DNA of 57,608 nt from Bacteroidota bacterium (GTDB lineage: Bacteria; Bacteroidota; Bacteroidia; UKL13-3), in NCBI GenBank assembly GCA_947464275.1, contig CANHVU010000022.1, positions 1 through 57,608 on the forward strand. Reading direction: 5' to 3'. This document shows positions 15,674 to 25,148 of this stretch, piece by piece. The notes below the pieces were generated by a model. That model was not told the DNA's origin and ran no database searches. It worked only from the letters and a program-made list of their open reading frames with translations. Every line of letters begins with the position of its first letter. Position 1 is the first letter of the stretch. Both the position numbers and the translations under genes were made by a program.

Positions 15674-17215
15674 TTACTTATTAGTTTTTTCTTTTTCAAA
15701 CTTTTCAGCATTTTCAACAAACTCTTTAATTTGGTTTGCTGCTATTCGTTTTGCTATCACTTTTTTATTGTTATCTAGTATATAAAGCACTGGTGTGCTA
15801 TAAACATCGTATAACTGTCGGAAATTTGTTTCGTTCAATGGGTCATAAACATTTAATTTCCAAGGTAATTTTTGTTCAATTAAGTACTTTTTCCAATCAT
15901 CAACACTTTCGGTTAAACTAACCGAAAATACATCAAACCTTAATGGTAATAAATTGGGTCCAATTTTATCTTTGGTTTTAATTTTTGAAAGTGCTAGGTT
16001 TTTTTCAATTACATCCTTATTTAATTCATTATATGCTTCAACTACTTTAGGCATTTCTTCTTTACAATGTCCGCATGTAGCATTCCAAAACATAACAAGT
16101 GTATATTTAGAATCCATATTATAAAGTGCATGGTAGCGATTATTGGTATCAAGCATACTTAAATTCTTAGCTTTTACACCTATTAAGTTATTACGTAATT
16201 TATCGCACTTATCTTTCATTTTCCAAATTAATAAACTATCAACCCAGTAAGCTTTTCCTTTAGCGTAGTAATTGTCTATTAAGTGCACAAATACGGCATC
16301 CATTCCCATGTATTGCGATGCTTCGTAATGGTTAGTGGTCCAAAATAGGCAAAATTTAAAATTTTCTTTTCCTTTACTTGCTTGCTTTAGCATTAAGTCA
16401 GAACCAACAATAATACTATCAGGAATTTGAGGTACTATTTTTAACATATAGGTTTCAAACTTTGGAAAAAAAGTAGGTGTTCTTGTAATTCTTTCATCCG
16501 AAAAATCAAAATTATCGAAATAATGAGTTTTGTAATATTGATATTGGAAATTAGAATCAATTATATCTCCTTTTTCATTTTTAGGAGCTTCAGGTACATC
16601 AATTTCCTGCATCATTTTAAAAATTTTACTAATTAAAAAGGTTGGATTTGTTTCTAAAATTCTTTTTCGTTCAGCATTTAAATCAGACATCAATAATTTG
16701 TACTCAGACATTAATTTATCTTCCTCTTCCTTGTTTTTATTTTCTTTAGCAGCTTTTATTTTAGGTTCTAAAATACTTGCTTTTCTTCCAACTGTGCTTG
16801 TAAATTTAGTGTATTCAAAAAAGGTAACATTTTCAGGTGAGTTTGTTACTTTCATGTTTTCAATGATGCCATTGGTGTCTGTCTCTAATGAAAAATGTTG
16901 TTCGGTAACTATAAAATCAAAAAGTAATGATTTGTCAGCAGTTGCAATTAAATAAACTCCACCTTCTAAAGTTTTGCTATCCTTAAAAATCATTTTGCCT
17001 TTAGCATCTGTTACTGCACTGTCTCGCAAATACTGTTTATCGCCAAAATAATACCCTAAATAAAACATCTTATTGGGGTATCCTTTCAAAGTTATTGAAA
17101 TTGAATGACCCTGAGGCTGATTTGTTGGAACTTTTTTTGAATCTAGTTTTTGTGCAAATATTGCACAATTGAATACTGAGAATAAAATTAGTAATGATAT
17201 TTTTAAAATACGCAT
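15674..17215 (-). CDS. Periplasmic thioredoxin-fold protein with DUF4369 and DUF5106
   Basis: 513 residues from the ATG at 17215, which begins a standard signal peptide (MRILKISLLILFS...IFAQ). The open frame continues 51 codons further upstream without signal character and is not used. Order: an N-terminal beta domain of the DUF4369 type (about 35-130), a helical DUF5106-like middle (about 150-340) and a C-terminal thioredoxin/TlpA domain with the redox pair in NATCGHCKEEMPK. The domain continues through YSTPVLYILDNNKKVIAKR with the cis-Pro (TP). It is probably a periplasmic disulfide reductase of the ResA/TlpA kind, partner unknown. Transcribed alone. Confidence 0.88.
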   Translation of the reverse strand: MRILKISLLILFSVFNCAIFAQKLDSKKVPTNQPQGHSISITLKGYPNKMFYLGYYFGDKQYLRDSAVTDAKGKMIFKDSKTLEGGVYLIATADKSLLFDFIVTEQHFSLETDTNGIIENMKVTNSPENVTFFEYTKFTSTVGRKASILEPKIKAAKENKNKEEEDKLMSEYKLLMSDLNAERKRILETNPTFLISKIFKMMQEIDVPEAPKNEKGDIIDSNFQYQYYKTHYFDNFDFSDERITRTPTFFPKFETYMLKIVPQIPDSIIVGSDLMLKQASKGKENFKFCLFWTTNHYEASQYMGMDAVFVHLIDNYYAKGKAYWVDSLLIWKMKDKCDKLRNNLIGVKAKNLSMLDTNNRYHALYNMDSKYTLVMFWNATCGHCKEEMPKVVEAYNELNKDVIEKNLALSKIKTKDKIGPNLLPLRFDVFSVSLTESVDDWKKYLIEQKLPWKLNVYDPLNETNFRQLYDVYSTPVLYILDNNKKVIAKRIAANQIKEFVENAEKFEKEKTNK

Positions 17216-17353
17216 ATGTATATTGTTATGATTTGGGGGTAAAATTAATAAAAATATAAGCCCATACATACAAGTTAATAAGTTTAATAAATTTTTAAGT
17301 TTAGTATTTTTACTTTTTGTGTTATAAAAATAGTAAACATCATAAATTTTACA

Positions 17354-17384
17354 TTTGTTAAAGCGCAAGTGTTTAATAGATTTG
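17354..17384 (+). promoter_or_regulatory. Promoter of the 3-hydroxyacyl-CoA dehydrogenase gene
   Basis: TTTG at 17354-17357 and TAGATTTG at 17377-17384 are separated by 19 nt, matching the Bacteroidota sigma-A pattern closely. It lies 33 nt before the ATG at 17417. Confidence 0.7.
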
Positions 17385-17416
17385 CCTCATTAAATAACAA
17401 AAATAGAAAAACAATA

Positions 17417-18313
17417 ATGAAAAATATTACAGTAATTGGTTCTGGTACAATGGGAAATGGCATAGCACATACATTTGCTCAATTTGGCTACCAAGTAAAT
17501 TTAATTGATGTCAATGAAGCTGCTTTGCAAAAAGCATTGGCTACCATTGCTAAAAATCTTGATCGTCAGGTTGCCAAAGGCTCTATAACAGAGGCTGATA
17601 AAACGGCTACTTTAGCCAATATTACTACATATACCAATTTAAAAGATGCTGCAAGCAATGCAGATTTAGTAGTTGAAGCTGCAAGCGAAAATATGGCTAT
17701 TAAATTAGATATATTCAAACAATTGGATGAAATTTGTCCAGCCCACACTATTTTAGCCTCTAATACTTCTTCTATTTCAATTACTAAAATAGCTAGTGTT
17801 ACCAAACGCGCTGATAAAGTGATAGGTATGCACTTTATGAATCCGGTTCCAGTAATGAAATTGGTTGAAGTAATTAATGGTTTTAAAACAAGCGAAGAAG
17901 TTACTGCCACAATTATCGAATTATCGAAAGCAGTTGGTAAAATTCCTGCTTTGGCAAATGATTATGCGGGCTTTATTGCAAATCGTATTCTTATGCCTAT
18001 GATTAACGAGGCTATTTTTTGTTTACAACAAGGAGTTGGTTCAGTTGAATCAATTGATACCGTTATGAAACTTGGTATGGCACATCCAATGGGTCCATTA
18101 CAATTAGCTGATTTTATTGGCTTAGATGTATGTTTAGCTATTATGAATGTATTACACGAAGGTTTAGGCGATCACAGATATGCACCATCTCCATTATTGG
18201 TTAATATGGTTACTGCTGGTAATTTAGGTGTTAAATCCGGAGAAGGTTTTTACGTTCATACCGCTGGTAGTAAAGAGTTAGTGGTTAGTGAGAGATTTAA
18301 AAACCACAGATAA
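17417..18313 (+). CDS. 3-hydroxybutyryl-CoA / 3-hydroxyacyl-CoA dehydrogenase
   Basis: 298 residues from the ATG at 17417; a longer frame upstream covers the promoter and is rejected. The N-terminal Rossmann domain has ITVIGSGTMGNGIAHTFA (NAD loop) and DVNEAAL. The catalytic His-Glu region is IGMHFMNPVPVMKLVEVI, with the conserved Ser/Asn of SNTSSISIT upstream. The C-terminal 3HCDH dimer domain includes DYAGFIANRILMPMINEA and GLDVCLAIMNVL. It interconverts acetoacetyl-CoA and 3-hydroxybutyryl-CoA (or longer chains) with NAD. No other beta-oxidation or butyrate gene is adjacent. A perfect terminator follows. Confidence 0.93.
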   Translation: MKNITVIGSGTMGNGIAHTFAQFGYQVNLIDVNEAALQKALATIAKNLDRQVAKGSITEADKTATLANITTYTNLKDAASNADLVVEAASENMAIKLDIFKQLDEICPAHTILASNTSSISITKIASVTKRADKVIGMHFMNPVPVMKLVEVINGFKTSEEVTATIIELSKAVGKIPALANDYAGFIANRILMPMINEAIFCLQQGVGSVESIDTVMKLGMAHPMGPLQLADFIGLDVCLAIMNVLHEGLGDHRYAPSPLLVNMVTAGNLGVKSGEGFYVHTAGSKELVVSERFKNHR

Positions 18314-18318
18314 TATTC

Positions 18319-18362
18319 AAAAAACACCTTGCACTTTTAATTAGTTGCAAGGTGTTTTTTTA
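18319..18362. terminator. Bidirectional terminator
   Basis: AAAAAACACCTTGCA pairs perfectly with TGCAAGGTGTTTTTT around a 12-nt loop. It separates the dehydrogenase from the convergent CoA-binding gene. Confidence 0.92.
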
Positions 18363-18722
18363 TTAAAATTGATTAGTTCTTAACATAACCAAAGTACAAG
18401 CTTCAATAGGTTCAATATTATTTTGAATCAATAAATTTTCAAATTCTTTATTCTCTGTTCCAGGATTAAAAATTACTCGCTTCGGTTTTAAACTCACCAC
18501 TTTATTAAAATAATCAGCTTGATTTTGAGGACCAACATACAAAGTAACAGTATCAAAATCATCATTAACAGGCCATTCTGTATTTATTTCGGTTCCGTTA
18601 ATCATTCCTTTTTTTAGGCCAAATGCATAAACTGGATGATTGTATTCCTTAAGCATTTCGGTTGCCAAATAGGCATATCTATCAGGATTAGGGCTTGCAC
18701 CTATTACTAAAGTTTTTTTCAT
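18363..18722 (-). CDS. CoA-binding domain protein (YccU-like)
   Basis: 119 residues from the ATG at 18722; the frame runs 21 codons further upstream into promoter sequence. It is a single Rossmann-like CoA_binding_2 domain: KKTLVIGASPNPDRYAYLATEML at the nucleotide loop, HPVYAFGLKKG, then DTVTLYVGPQNQADYFNKVV and KRVIFNPGTENKEFE. Proteins of this kind bind CoA or related nucleotides in vitro; their cellular role is unclear. The gene is divergent from pheT, with about 80 nt between starts. Confidence 0.85.
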   Translation of the reverse strand: MKKTLVIGASPNPDRYAYLATEMLKEYNHPVYAFGLKKGMINGTEINTEWPVNDDFDTVTLYVGPQNQADYFNKVVSLKPKRVIFNPGTENKEFENLLIQNNIEPIEACTLVMLRTNQF

Positions 18723-18755
18723 ATTCAAAAATAGCAATCCTATCCTGCATTTTGT

Positions 18756-18763
18756 TATTTTCG
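18756..18763 (+). promoter_or_regulatory. Candidate -7 box TATTTTCG for pheT
   Basis: TATTTTCG lies 38 nt before the pheT ATG, in the gap shared with the divergent CoA-binding gene. No clear TTG -33 at ideal spacing. Confidence 0.4.
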
Positions 18764-18801
18764 CACACAAATTTTTATAAAACAATTACAATTATTCATT
18801 A

Positions 18802-21231
18802 ATGAAAATAAGTTATAACTGGTTAAAAGATATTATTGATATAAATTCAACTCCAAACGAAGTAAGCCAAATGCTTACTGGTTGTGGATTAGAGGTAGAA
18901 CATGTTGAAAATTACCAAAGCATTAAAGGTGGTTTAGAAGGCATTGTAATTGGCTTTGTTAAAGAAAGAGAAAAACATCCCAATGCCGATAAATTAAGTG
19001 TTTGTAAAGTAGATATTGGCACAGGCGAAGATAAACAAATTGTTTGCGGAGCACCCAATGTAGCTGCTGGTCAAAAAGTATTAGTAGCAACAGTTGGAGC
19101 AACTTTATACCCAAGCAAAGGAGAGCCTTTTAAAATTAGCAAATCAAAAATTAGAGGCGAAGTGAGCGAGGGAATGATTTGTGCTGAAGATGAAATTGGT
19201 TTAGGCGAAAGTCATGATGGTATTTTAATTTTATCCGAAAACTACGAAGTAGGAAAGCCTGCATCTGAATATTTTAAAGTTTATAACGATTTTGTTTTTG
19301 AAATAGGCTTAACAGCCAATAGAGGCGATGCTGCTAGTCATATAGGTACTGCTAGAGATTTAAGAGCAATAACGAAATGCGAAATTCGAAATACAAAATT
19401 CGAAATACAAAATTCTGACTCAAAACCAATAGCTGTAACCCTAGAAGATACAGAAGGTTGCAAACGTTATACTGGATTGAGTATTTCAAATATTGAAGTA
19501 AAACCTTCGTCTGAATGGATGCAAAATAGATTACGCGCCATTGGCATTAGCCCTATAAACAATATTGTGGATGCTACCAATTATGTTTTACATGAATTAG
19601 GACAACCTTTACATGCTTTTGATGCTGATAAAATTAAAGGCAATCAAATAATAGTGAAAAAAGCCGTAGCTGGCAGTAAATTTACTACTTTAGACAAAAC
19701 AGAACGCACCTTAAAAGGACACGAGTGCATGATTTGTGATGCAGAAAAACCTTTGGCATTAGCAGGTGTTTTTGGTGGATTAGATTCAGGAATTTCTGAA
19801 ACAACCAAAAATATATTTTTAGAAAGTGCCTATTTTGATGCGGCCACCATAAGAAAAGCAGCTAAAGCACATGGTTTAAGTACCGATGCAAGTTTTAGAT
19901 ATGAAAGAGGAACTGACCCTAATATAACTGAAATTGCCTTAAAACGCGTTGCTAATTTAATCATTGAAATAGCTGGTGGTAATATTAGTTCAGCAATTAT
20001 TGATGTTTATCCAACCAAAATTGAAAATACGGTTATTGAATTTTCATTGACCAAATCAAATCAATTAATTGGAAAAGAAATTGAAAAAGATAGAGTTATA
20101 CAAATTTTAACTGCTTTAGATATTGAAATATTAGCTGATAAAGGTGAAATTTTAACCATTTCAATTCCCCCTTATCGCTCCGATGTAACGCGTCAAGCCG
20201 ATGTAACAGAAGAAATTTTGCGCATTTATGGTTTAAACAATATTGAAATTGGGAATGATATTAAATCAACTATTTCGTACAACGAAACGGAACAAAAAGT
20301 AAAACTCAAAAATAATTTAGCTGACTATTTAAGTGCAAATGGCTTTAATGAAATTGCTACTAATACCTTAACAAAATCGGCTTATTACAGCGAGGATGAA
20401 TTGCAAAATGCAGTTAAAATGTTGAATCCGTTAAGTAGCGATTTAGACATCATGCGTTTAAACATGTTGCCAAATGTTTTGGAAGCTTTGCAATACAACA
20501 ATAACCGTAAATTAAGTAATTTAAAGTTTTATGAGTTTGGCAAAACTTACTTTAAAGGTACTAAAACCGAAGCTGGCGGAATTAATTTATTAAAAAATTA
20601 TGTGGAGCAATCACACTTAGTTTTAGCTATGACGGGTTCCATTGAAAACGAAAATTGGAATCAAAGTAACAAGCAAGCTAACTATTATATTATTAAAGGA
20701 TTTGTTCAAAATATTTTAGCTAAAAGTAAATTAACTAAATTAGAATTGGTGTTAACTGAAAATGCCAATTTTGATTATGCGGTAGCGGTGAATTATAAGC
20801 AAAAACAAATTGCGATAATGGGAACTGTAAATCAAAAATTAGCTGATAAATTTGACTTAAGTGCACCTGTTTTTTATGCAGATATCAATATTGATTTACT
20901 AGTAGAATTAAACAAAAACGAAAAAACTACTATCAAGTTGGTTCCAGCATTTCCAGCCGTTAGGCGCGATTTAGCCTTATTAATTGATGATGCAATTAAT
21001 TATGCTCAATTAGAAAAAATTGCAGTAAAAACAGATAGTAACTTAATCAAGCAAGTAAATGTTTTTGATGTGTACAAAGGCGATAAAATAGAAAGTGGTA
21101 AAAAAAGTTACGCTTTAAGTTTTATGCTGCAAGATGAAAACAAAACCTTAACCGATGAAGAAATTGACTCGGTTATGAAGAAGTTAATTAAGAACTTTGA
21201 AAAAGAAGTTGGAGCTAGTTTAAGAGCATAA
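18802..21231 (+). CDS. pheT: Phenylalanine--tRNA ligase beta subunit
   Basis: 809 residues, full length for the bacterial beta chain. N-terminal MKISYNWLKDIIDI; a tRNA-binding OB domain (about 40-150: ADKLSVCKVDIG, QIVCGAPNVAAGQKV, SEGMICAEDEIGLG); the B3/B4 editing domain (HELGQPLHAFDADKI, LALAGVFGG, RYERGTDP); the B5 domain (YRSDVTRQADVTEEILRIYG); a catalytic-like core; and the C-terminal ferredoxin-fold anticodon-binding domain (PAVRRDLALLID, FDVYKG, SYALSFMLQD). It forms the alpha2-beta2 enzyme with PheS, which is not in this window. Residues about 192-204, in the linker before the next domain, are coded by a micro-repeat (see separate entry). First gene of a pheT-coiled coil-zapA-rny run. 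Confidence 0.97.
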   Translation: MKISYNWLKDIIDINSTPNEVSQMLTGCGLEVEHVENYQSIKGGLEGIVIGFVKEREKHPNADKLSVCKVDIGTGEDKQIVCGAPNVAAGQKVLVATVGATLYPSKGEPFKISKSKIRGEVSEGMICAEDEIGLGESHDGILILSENYEVGKPASEYFKVYNDFVFEIGLTANRGDAASHIGTARDLRAITKCEIRNTKFEIQNSDSKPIAVTLEDTEGCKRYTGLSISNIEVKPSSEWMQNRLRAIGISPINNIVDATNYVLHELGQPLHAFDADKIKGNQIIVKKAVAGSKFTTLDKTERTLKGHECMICDAEKPLALAGVFGGLDSGISETTKNIFLESAYFDAATIRKAAKAHGLSTDASFRYERGTDPNITEIALKRVANLIIEIAGGNISSAIIDVYPTKIENTVIEFSLTKSNQLIGKEIEKDRVIQILTALDIEILADKGEILTISIPPYRSDVTRQADVTEEILRIYGLNNIEIGNDIKSTISYNETEQKVKLKNNLADYLSANGFNEIATNTLTKSAYYSEDELQNAVKMLNPLSSDLDIMRLNMLPNVLEALQYNNNRKLSNLKFYEFGKTYFKGTKTEAGGINLLKNYVEQSHLVLAMTGSIENENWNQSNKQANYYIIKGFVQNILAKSKLTKLELVLTENANFDYAVAVNYKQKQIAIMGTVNQKLADKFDLSAPVFYADINIDLLVELNKNEKTTIKLVPAFPAVRRDLALLIDDAINYAQLEKIAVKTDSNLIKQVNVFDVYKGDKIESGKKSYALSFMLQDENKTLTDEEIDSVMKKLIKNFEKEVGASLRA
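19374..19416 (+). repeat. Micro-repeat inside pheT coding sequence
   Basis: Words of the type AAATTCGAAATACAAA occur two to three times in tandem, translating to about EIRNTKFEIQNS in a variable linker of PheT. Similar CTTCGAA-type words fill the birA-coaX spacer at 10960-11000. The frame is kept, so it is tolerated in the protein. Confidence 0.6.
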
Positions 21232-21251
21232 AATTTATCGAAAACTGAAAA

Positions 21252-21542
21252 ATGAATCAAAATTCATTGTTAACAACTGAAATAAAACTAAAAGTTTTAA
21301 AGCTGCTAGCGCAAAATAAAAAATTGAGCATTAGCAATATGGAGTTAAATAATGAAAACGAGGAATTAAAAAAATTTATACAAAATCAAAAAAATAGTAT
21401 AGAACAGTTAGAAGATAACAATAAAATTATTAAACTTGCGAGTGAAATGCATTTATCGGATTTAGAAAAGAAACAGTTGAAAACAGAATTAACTGAAAAA
21501 ATAAAACTAATAGATGAATGTATAAAAATGTTAAGCACTTAA
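21252..21542 (+). CDS. Small coiled-coil protein between pheT and zapA
   Basis: 96 residues, almost entirely helical and charged, with a heptad-like stretch from about 40 to 90 (NMELNNENEELKKFIQ, EQLEDNNKIIKLA, LEKKQLKTELTEKI). No signal peptide. A protein of this size and shape commonly precedes zapA in Bacteroidota. Its coiled-coil nature and position suggest a ZapB-like or other division-associated partner of ZapA, but I see no diagnostic motif. It starts 20 nt after pheT and ends 13 nt before zapA, so it is very likely co-transcribed. Confidence 0.7.
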   Translation: MNQNSLLTTEIKLKVLKLLAQNKKLSISNMELNNENEELKKFIQNQKNSIEQLEDNNKIIKLASEMHLSDLEKKQLKTELTEKIKLIDECIKMLST

Positions 21543-21555
21543 ATTACTTAACAGT

Positions 21556-21843
21556 TTGAACGAAATATCAATAAATATCAGTATAGCTGGGCGCAAATAT
21601 CCGCTAACCATTGCCGCAAGCGATGAGCAAAATATTAGGGCTATAAGCAAAATGATAAACGAAAAAGTGCAAGCCTATGGCGAACAGTTTTCGTTAAAAG
21701 ATAACCAAGATGCCTTAGCCATGTTCGCTTTAGAATTGGCAGCTGAGTATCAAAAAATGAGTTTGCAATTGGAAGCAAACACGGAGCAAACTAACAAAGA
21801 ATTGCTTGAAATAAAGCAACTATTGGCTTCTGTTCAACTGTAA
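21556..21843 (+). CDS. zapA: Cell division protein ZapA
   Basis: 95 residues from a TTG start at 21556, the only start that keeps the conserved N-terminus (ISINISIAGRKYPLTIAASDEQNIRAISKMINEKVQAY). The head domain is followed by the helical dimer/tetramer part (KDNQDALAMFALELAAEYQKM, then a coiled tail). ZapA cross-links FtsZ filaments at midcell. The upstream coiled-coil gene and downstream rny are in the order usual for the phylum. No 6S RNA is inserted between zapA and rny, which are only 90 nt apart. Confidence 0.9.
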   Translation: MNEISINISIAGRKYPLTIAASDEQNIRAISKMINEKVQAYGEQFSLKDNQDALAMFALELAAEYQKMSLQLEANTEQTNKELLEIKQLLASVQL

Positions 21844-21933
21844 AAGCTAGTTTTAGCTGTTTAACTTTATTAATGGTAACTATTTGTTACTGTTAATATT
21901 ATGAATTAAAACAAAAAGTTAAACCAAAAACAA

Positions 21934-23475
21934 ATGGAAATTTATTTAGTAGTAATTATTGCTATGCTTACATTTGGTGGAGGAGCTGTTATTGCATTTA
22001 TTGTAAATAATAATTTGCTAAAAAACAAAGCTAACTCCCTAATTAAAGATGCAGAAGCACAAGCTGAAATTAACAAAAAGAAAAAAGAGCTTGAAGCCAA
22101 AGAACGATTTATTCAGTTAAAATCGGAACATGAAAAAGAAGTAAACAAACGCAACAGCGAAATTGCTCAAAACGAGAACAGACTAAAGCAAGTTGAAAAC
22201 AGTTTAAAGCAAAAAACGGAAGCTGCAACAAAAAAAGATGCTGAATTAGAACAAATCAAGCAAACTTTAACAAAGCAACAAGAAACGGTAAAGTTAAAAC
22301 AACAAGAAGCTGAAAAAGCATTATTAAACCAACAAAAGCAATTAGAGAAAATTGCGGGTTTAACTGCTGAAGAAGCTAAAAAACAATTGGTTGAAACTTT
22401 AACAGATCAAGCAAGAACTGAAGCATTAAGTAGGGTTAAAGATATTGTTGACGAAGCTAAATTAACAGCTAACAAAGAAGCTAAAAAAATTATTTTAGGA
22501 ACTATTCAACGTACTGCAGCTGAACATGCAATTGAAAATGCTATTTCGGTATTTAATATTGAAAGCGATGAATTAAAAGGTCGCATTATTGGTAGAGAAG
22601 GAAGAAATATTAGAGCTTTAGAAGCAGCAACAGGTGTTGAATTTATTGTAGATGATACCCCTGAAGCAATTATTCTTTCATGTTTTGATCCAATCAGACG
22701 CGAAATTGCTCGTTTAGCAATTCACCGCTTGGTTACCGATGGACGTATTCACCCAGCACGTATCGAAGAAGTAGTTGCTAAAACTAAAAAACAAATTGAA
22801 GACGAAATAGTAGAAATTGGCGAACGTACTTGTATTGATTTAGGAATTCATGGTTTACACCCTGAATTGATAAGAATGGTTGGTAGAATGAAATACAGAA
22901 GTAGTTATGGCCAAAACCTATTAATGCACAGTAGAGAAGTTGCAAACTTGTGTGCCACCATGGCAGCCGAATTGGGCTTAAATGTAAAATTAGCTAAACG
23001 CGCAGGTTTATTACACGATATTGGAAAAGTACCAGATGACGATGCAGAAACTCCGCATGCATTATTAGGTATGAAATTAGCCGAAAAATACAAAGAACAT
23101 CCTGAAGTAGTAAATGCTATCGGAGCCCATCACGATGAGATAGAAATGACAAGTATGTTATCGCCTATTGTTCAAGCTTGTGATGCCATAAGTGGCGCAA
23201 GACCAGGTGCAAGACGTGAAGATACTGAAAACTACATGAAACGCTTAAAAACCTTAGAAGATATGGCTTTAAGCTTTAAAGGTGTAGAAAAAGCATTTGC
23301 TATTCAAGCAGGTCGTGAATTACGCGTTATGGTTGAAAGCGAAAAAGTAACAGATGAAGAATCAGAAATGATTTCATTACAATTATCTAACCGTATTCAA
23401 ACCGAAATGACTTATCCTGGTCAGATTAAAGTAACCGTAATACGAGAAAGAAGAGCAGTAAATTATGCTAAGTAG
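21934..23475 (+). CDS. rny: Ribonuclease Y
   Basis: 513 residues, the standard length. Domains in order: N-terminal membrane anchor (about 3-25), a long Lys/Glu/Gln coiled coil (about 28-190), a KH RNA-binding domain with [25 protein letters not shown], and an HD phosphohydrolase domain with [18 protein letters not shown] and LLHDIGK followed by GAHHDE, which supply the metal-binding His and Asp. It is a membrane-bound endoribonuclease starting mRNA decay. Last gene of the pheT-zapA run; a perfect terminator follows 20 nt after the stop. Confidence 0.97.
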   Translation: MEIYLVVIIAMLTFGGGAVIAFIVNNNLLKNKANSLIKDAEAQAEINKKKKELEAKERFIQLKSEHEKEVNKRNSEIAQNENRLKQVENSLKQKTEAATKKDAELEQIKQTLTKQQETVKLKQQEAEKALLNQQKQLEKIAGLTAEEAKKQLVETLTDQARTEALSRVKDIVDEAKLTANKEAKKIILGTIQRTAAEHAIENAISVFNIESDELKGRIIGREGRNIRALEAATGVEFIVDDTPEAIILSCFDPIRREIARLAIHRLVTDGRIHPARIEEVVAKTKKQIEDEIVEIGERTCIDLGIHGLHPELIRMVGRMKYRSSYGQNLLMHSREVANLCATMAAELGLNVKLAKRAGLLHDIGKVPDDDAETPHALLGMKLAEKYKEHPEVVNAIGAHHDEIEMTSMLSPIVQACDAISGARPGARREDTENYMKRLKTLEDMALSFKGVEKAFAIQAGRELRVMVESEKVTDEESEMISLQLSNRIQTEMTYPGQIKVTVIRERRAVNYAK

Positions 23476-23495
23476 TTAGCAATTTAAATAAATGT

Positions 23496-23532
23496 AAAAA
23501 GGGCAATTAACATTAGTTAATTGCCCTTTTTT
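23496..23532 (+). terminator. Rho-independent terminator after rny
   Basis: AAAAAGGGCAATTAAC pairs with GTTAATTGCCCTTTTTT around ATTA (perfect), followed by the T-run. Confidence 0.92.
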
Positions 23533-23581
23533 ATTAGTGTAGGTTTAAATAATAATAAATACTTTATCTGAATTTAACCAC

Positions 23582-23611
23582 AAAAAAACCTGAGTAATAA
23601 TTCACTCAGGT
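23582..23611 (-). terminator. Terminator for the barrel gene at 23633
   Basis: On the minus strand ACCTGAGT pairs with ACTCAGGT (8 bp) around an 8-nt loop, followed by seven Ts, 22 nt after the stop. Confidence 0.8.
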
Positions 23612-23632
23612 ATTTTGCAATAAATAACTTTA

Positions 23633-24337
23633 TTAAAATGCATAACCTAATGTAAGGCCTGCAGTAGGTAAACCACCAGAAAAGTTCAACGCATCTACTT
23701 TTTCAACTCCTTTGGTTCCATCTTCATATCCAACGTCAACTGTTTCTGGCGTAGAAAAACTTAAATAGTTATATCCTAAATGTGTTTCGATTACAAAAGC
23801 ATCTTTTATTAACCATTTCCAACCTAATAATACTCCTCCTCCAACTGCAGTAATTCCGCTTATTTCTCCAGTACCTTTAGAACCATTTGAATTTTTATAT
23901 TCACCTTTAATTCCCATATTTAAATAAGTAGCATAAGGCCCAACAAAAAAACCTTGTCTTGCATCACCTGAAGGGTAAAATCTGAATTCTGGACTAAAAC
24001 CATATGCAGATATGGTAGTTGATAAAGATTCACCACTTATGCTAGTACTTGATTGAGTTCTTCTTAAAAAGCTTAAGTCACAAGCAACCGACATATTATC
24101 AGTAATAGATCTTTCGTACTGTAAAGTAAAAAGTGTGAAAACCATTGGAAATAATTTTAATTTAATCGCATTTTGTGGGTCATCAGCATTTGCTTTTTTC
24201 ATCTTTTTAAAATCAGTTAAACTGTAAGGCGATTTAGCTAAATCACTTTTTTTTGTTAAAGATAAAGTTGGTTCATAAGCCAATAAATTTGAACTTAAAA
24301 GAACGATACTTGACATTAATAGAATTGTTTTTTTCAT
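23633..24337 (-). CDS. Outer-membrane beta-barrel protein, DUF3575-like (copy 1)
   Basis: 234 residues: a signal peptide (1-20), a polar linker (about 21-55), then a barrel domain that starts NAIKLKLFPMVF and ends in a Tyr/Phe strand GLTLGYAF, the aromatic C-terminus expected of a BamA substrate. Internal landmarks: FTLQYERSI, GFSPEFRFYP, GQGFFVGPYA-like and GGGVLLGWKWLI. These are shared with the next upstream gene, so the two are diverged tandem paralogues. The size and strand pattern fit an 8-stranded DUF3575-type porin-like protein; function unknown. Confidence 0.78.
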   Translation of the reverse strand: MKKTILLMSSIVLLSSNLLAYEPTLSLTKKSDLAKSPYSLTDFKKMKKANADDPQNAIKLKLFPMVFTLFTLQYERSITDNMSVACDLSFLRRTQSSTSISGESLSTTISAYGFSPEFRFYPSGDARQGFFVGPYATYLNMGIKGEYKNSNGSKGTGEISGITAVGGGVLLGWKWLIKDAFVIETHLGYNYLSFSTPETVDVGYEDGTKGVEKVDALNFSGGLPTAGLTLGYAF

Positions 24338-24374
24338 AATTATTGTATGTTTTTTATATTAAGGGTTTATTTTA

Positions 24375-25034
24375 TTAAAATGCATATCCTAATGAAAAAC
24401 GGAAAATTCCGGTTAATCGAGAAGATGAAGAATTTGGGGATTGTTCTGTTCGAATTACACTGCCATTACTAGATTTGATATCATAAAGTGATGGTGAATC
24501 AATTGATTCAAATGCAGGTCCTACACTTAGGTCTATAACAAATGAAGATTTAATTCTAAACATCCATCCAATAGTAGCGCCTACTGCATTAAAAGTAGAT
24601 TTTACAGAACCAGTTTCTTCAAATGAAGAAAAAATATCAGTTCTTTTGACTTCATAGGTTTCGCTATAATAATTATAGAAAGCACTTAAATACAAACCTC
24701 TTGGAGCACTATAATCTGGTAAAGCATAAAATCGTACTTCAGGCATAAAACCAACACCAGAAGTTTTTTCTGTACTCTTACTTCCAATTGTAGCAGAGTT
24801 ATACTTTCCAAAAATACTCAATGAGGCACTTACGCTTTTATTTAGCATTTTTTCGTATGATAATCCAACAGCTCCGTTATTTCCAACTTGCCCTAAGTTA
24901 AGTTTAATAATATTTTTTACCTCTTTTATTTCTTCTTTAGGCTTGTCATTTGATTTTTTTAGTCTCAAATTGTTATCTGCAAGTAAGGTAATTGATGAAA
25001 GTATTAATACTGAAATTAGAAATTGTTTCTTCAT
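24375..25034 (-). CDS. Outer-membrane beta-barrel protein, DUF3575-like (copy 2)
   Basis: 219 residues from the ATG at 25034, which gives a clean signal peptide (MKKQFLISVLILSSITLLA); the frame extends 31 codons further upstream without signal character. Barrel landmarks parallel those of the downstream neighbour: NIIKLNLGQVG, VGLSYEKML, GFMPEVRFYALP, GLYLSAFYNYYS, GATIGWMFRIKSSFVIDLS, and a final FSLGYAF. It lies 37 nt upstream of copy 1 on the same strand, so they probably form one transcript. Function unknown. Confidence 0.75.
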   Translation of the reverse strand: MKKQFLISVLILSSITLLADNNLRLKKSNDKPKEEIKEVKNIIKLNLGQVGNNGAVGLSYEKMLNKSVSASLSIFGKYNSATIGSKSTEKTSGVGFMPEVRFYALPDYSAPRGLYLSAFYNYYSETYEVKRTDIFSSFEETGSVKSTFNAVGATIGWMFRIKSSFVIDLSVGPAFESIDSPSLYDIKSSNGSVIRTEQSPNSSSSRLTGIFRFSLGYAF

Positions 25035-25148
25035 TTTTTTAGAATTTTTTAAATACAATAATAGAAATTCCAATAATAAAAACAATTTTTTTGTAATAAA
25101 TAAGTAAAAATAAACAACTAGATACAATAAAAAGTCTGTTATGGTATA

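Noticed and set aside
21844-21933. 6S RNA between zapA and rny
   Set aside because: The gap is only 90 nt, far too short for the roughly 180-nt RNA, and shows no suitable fold.
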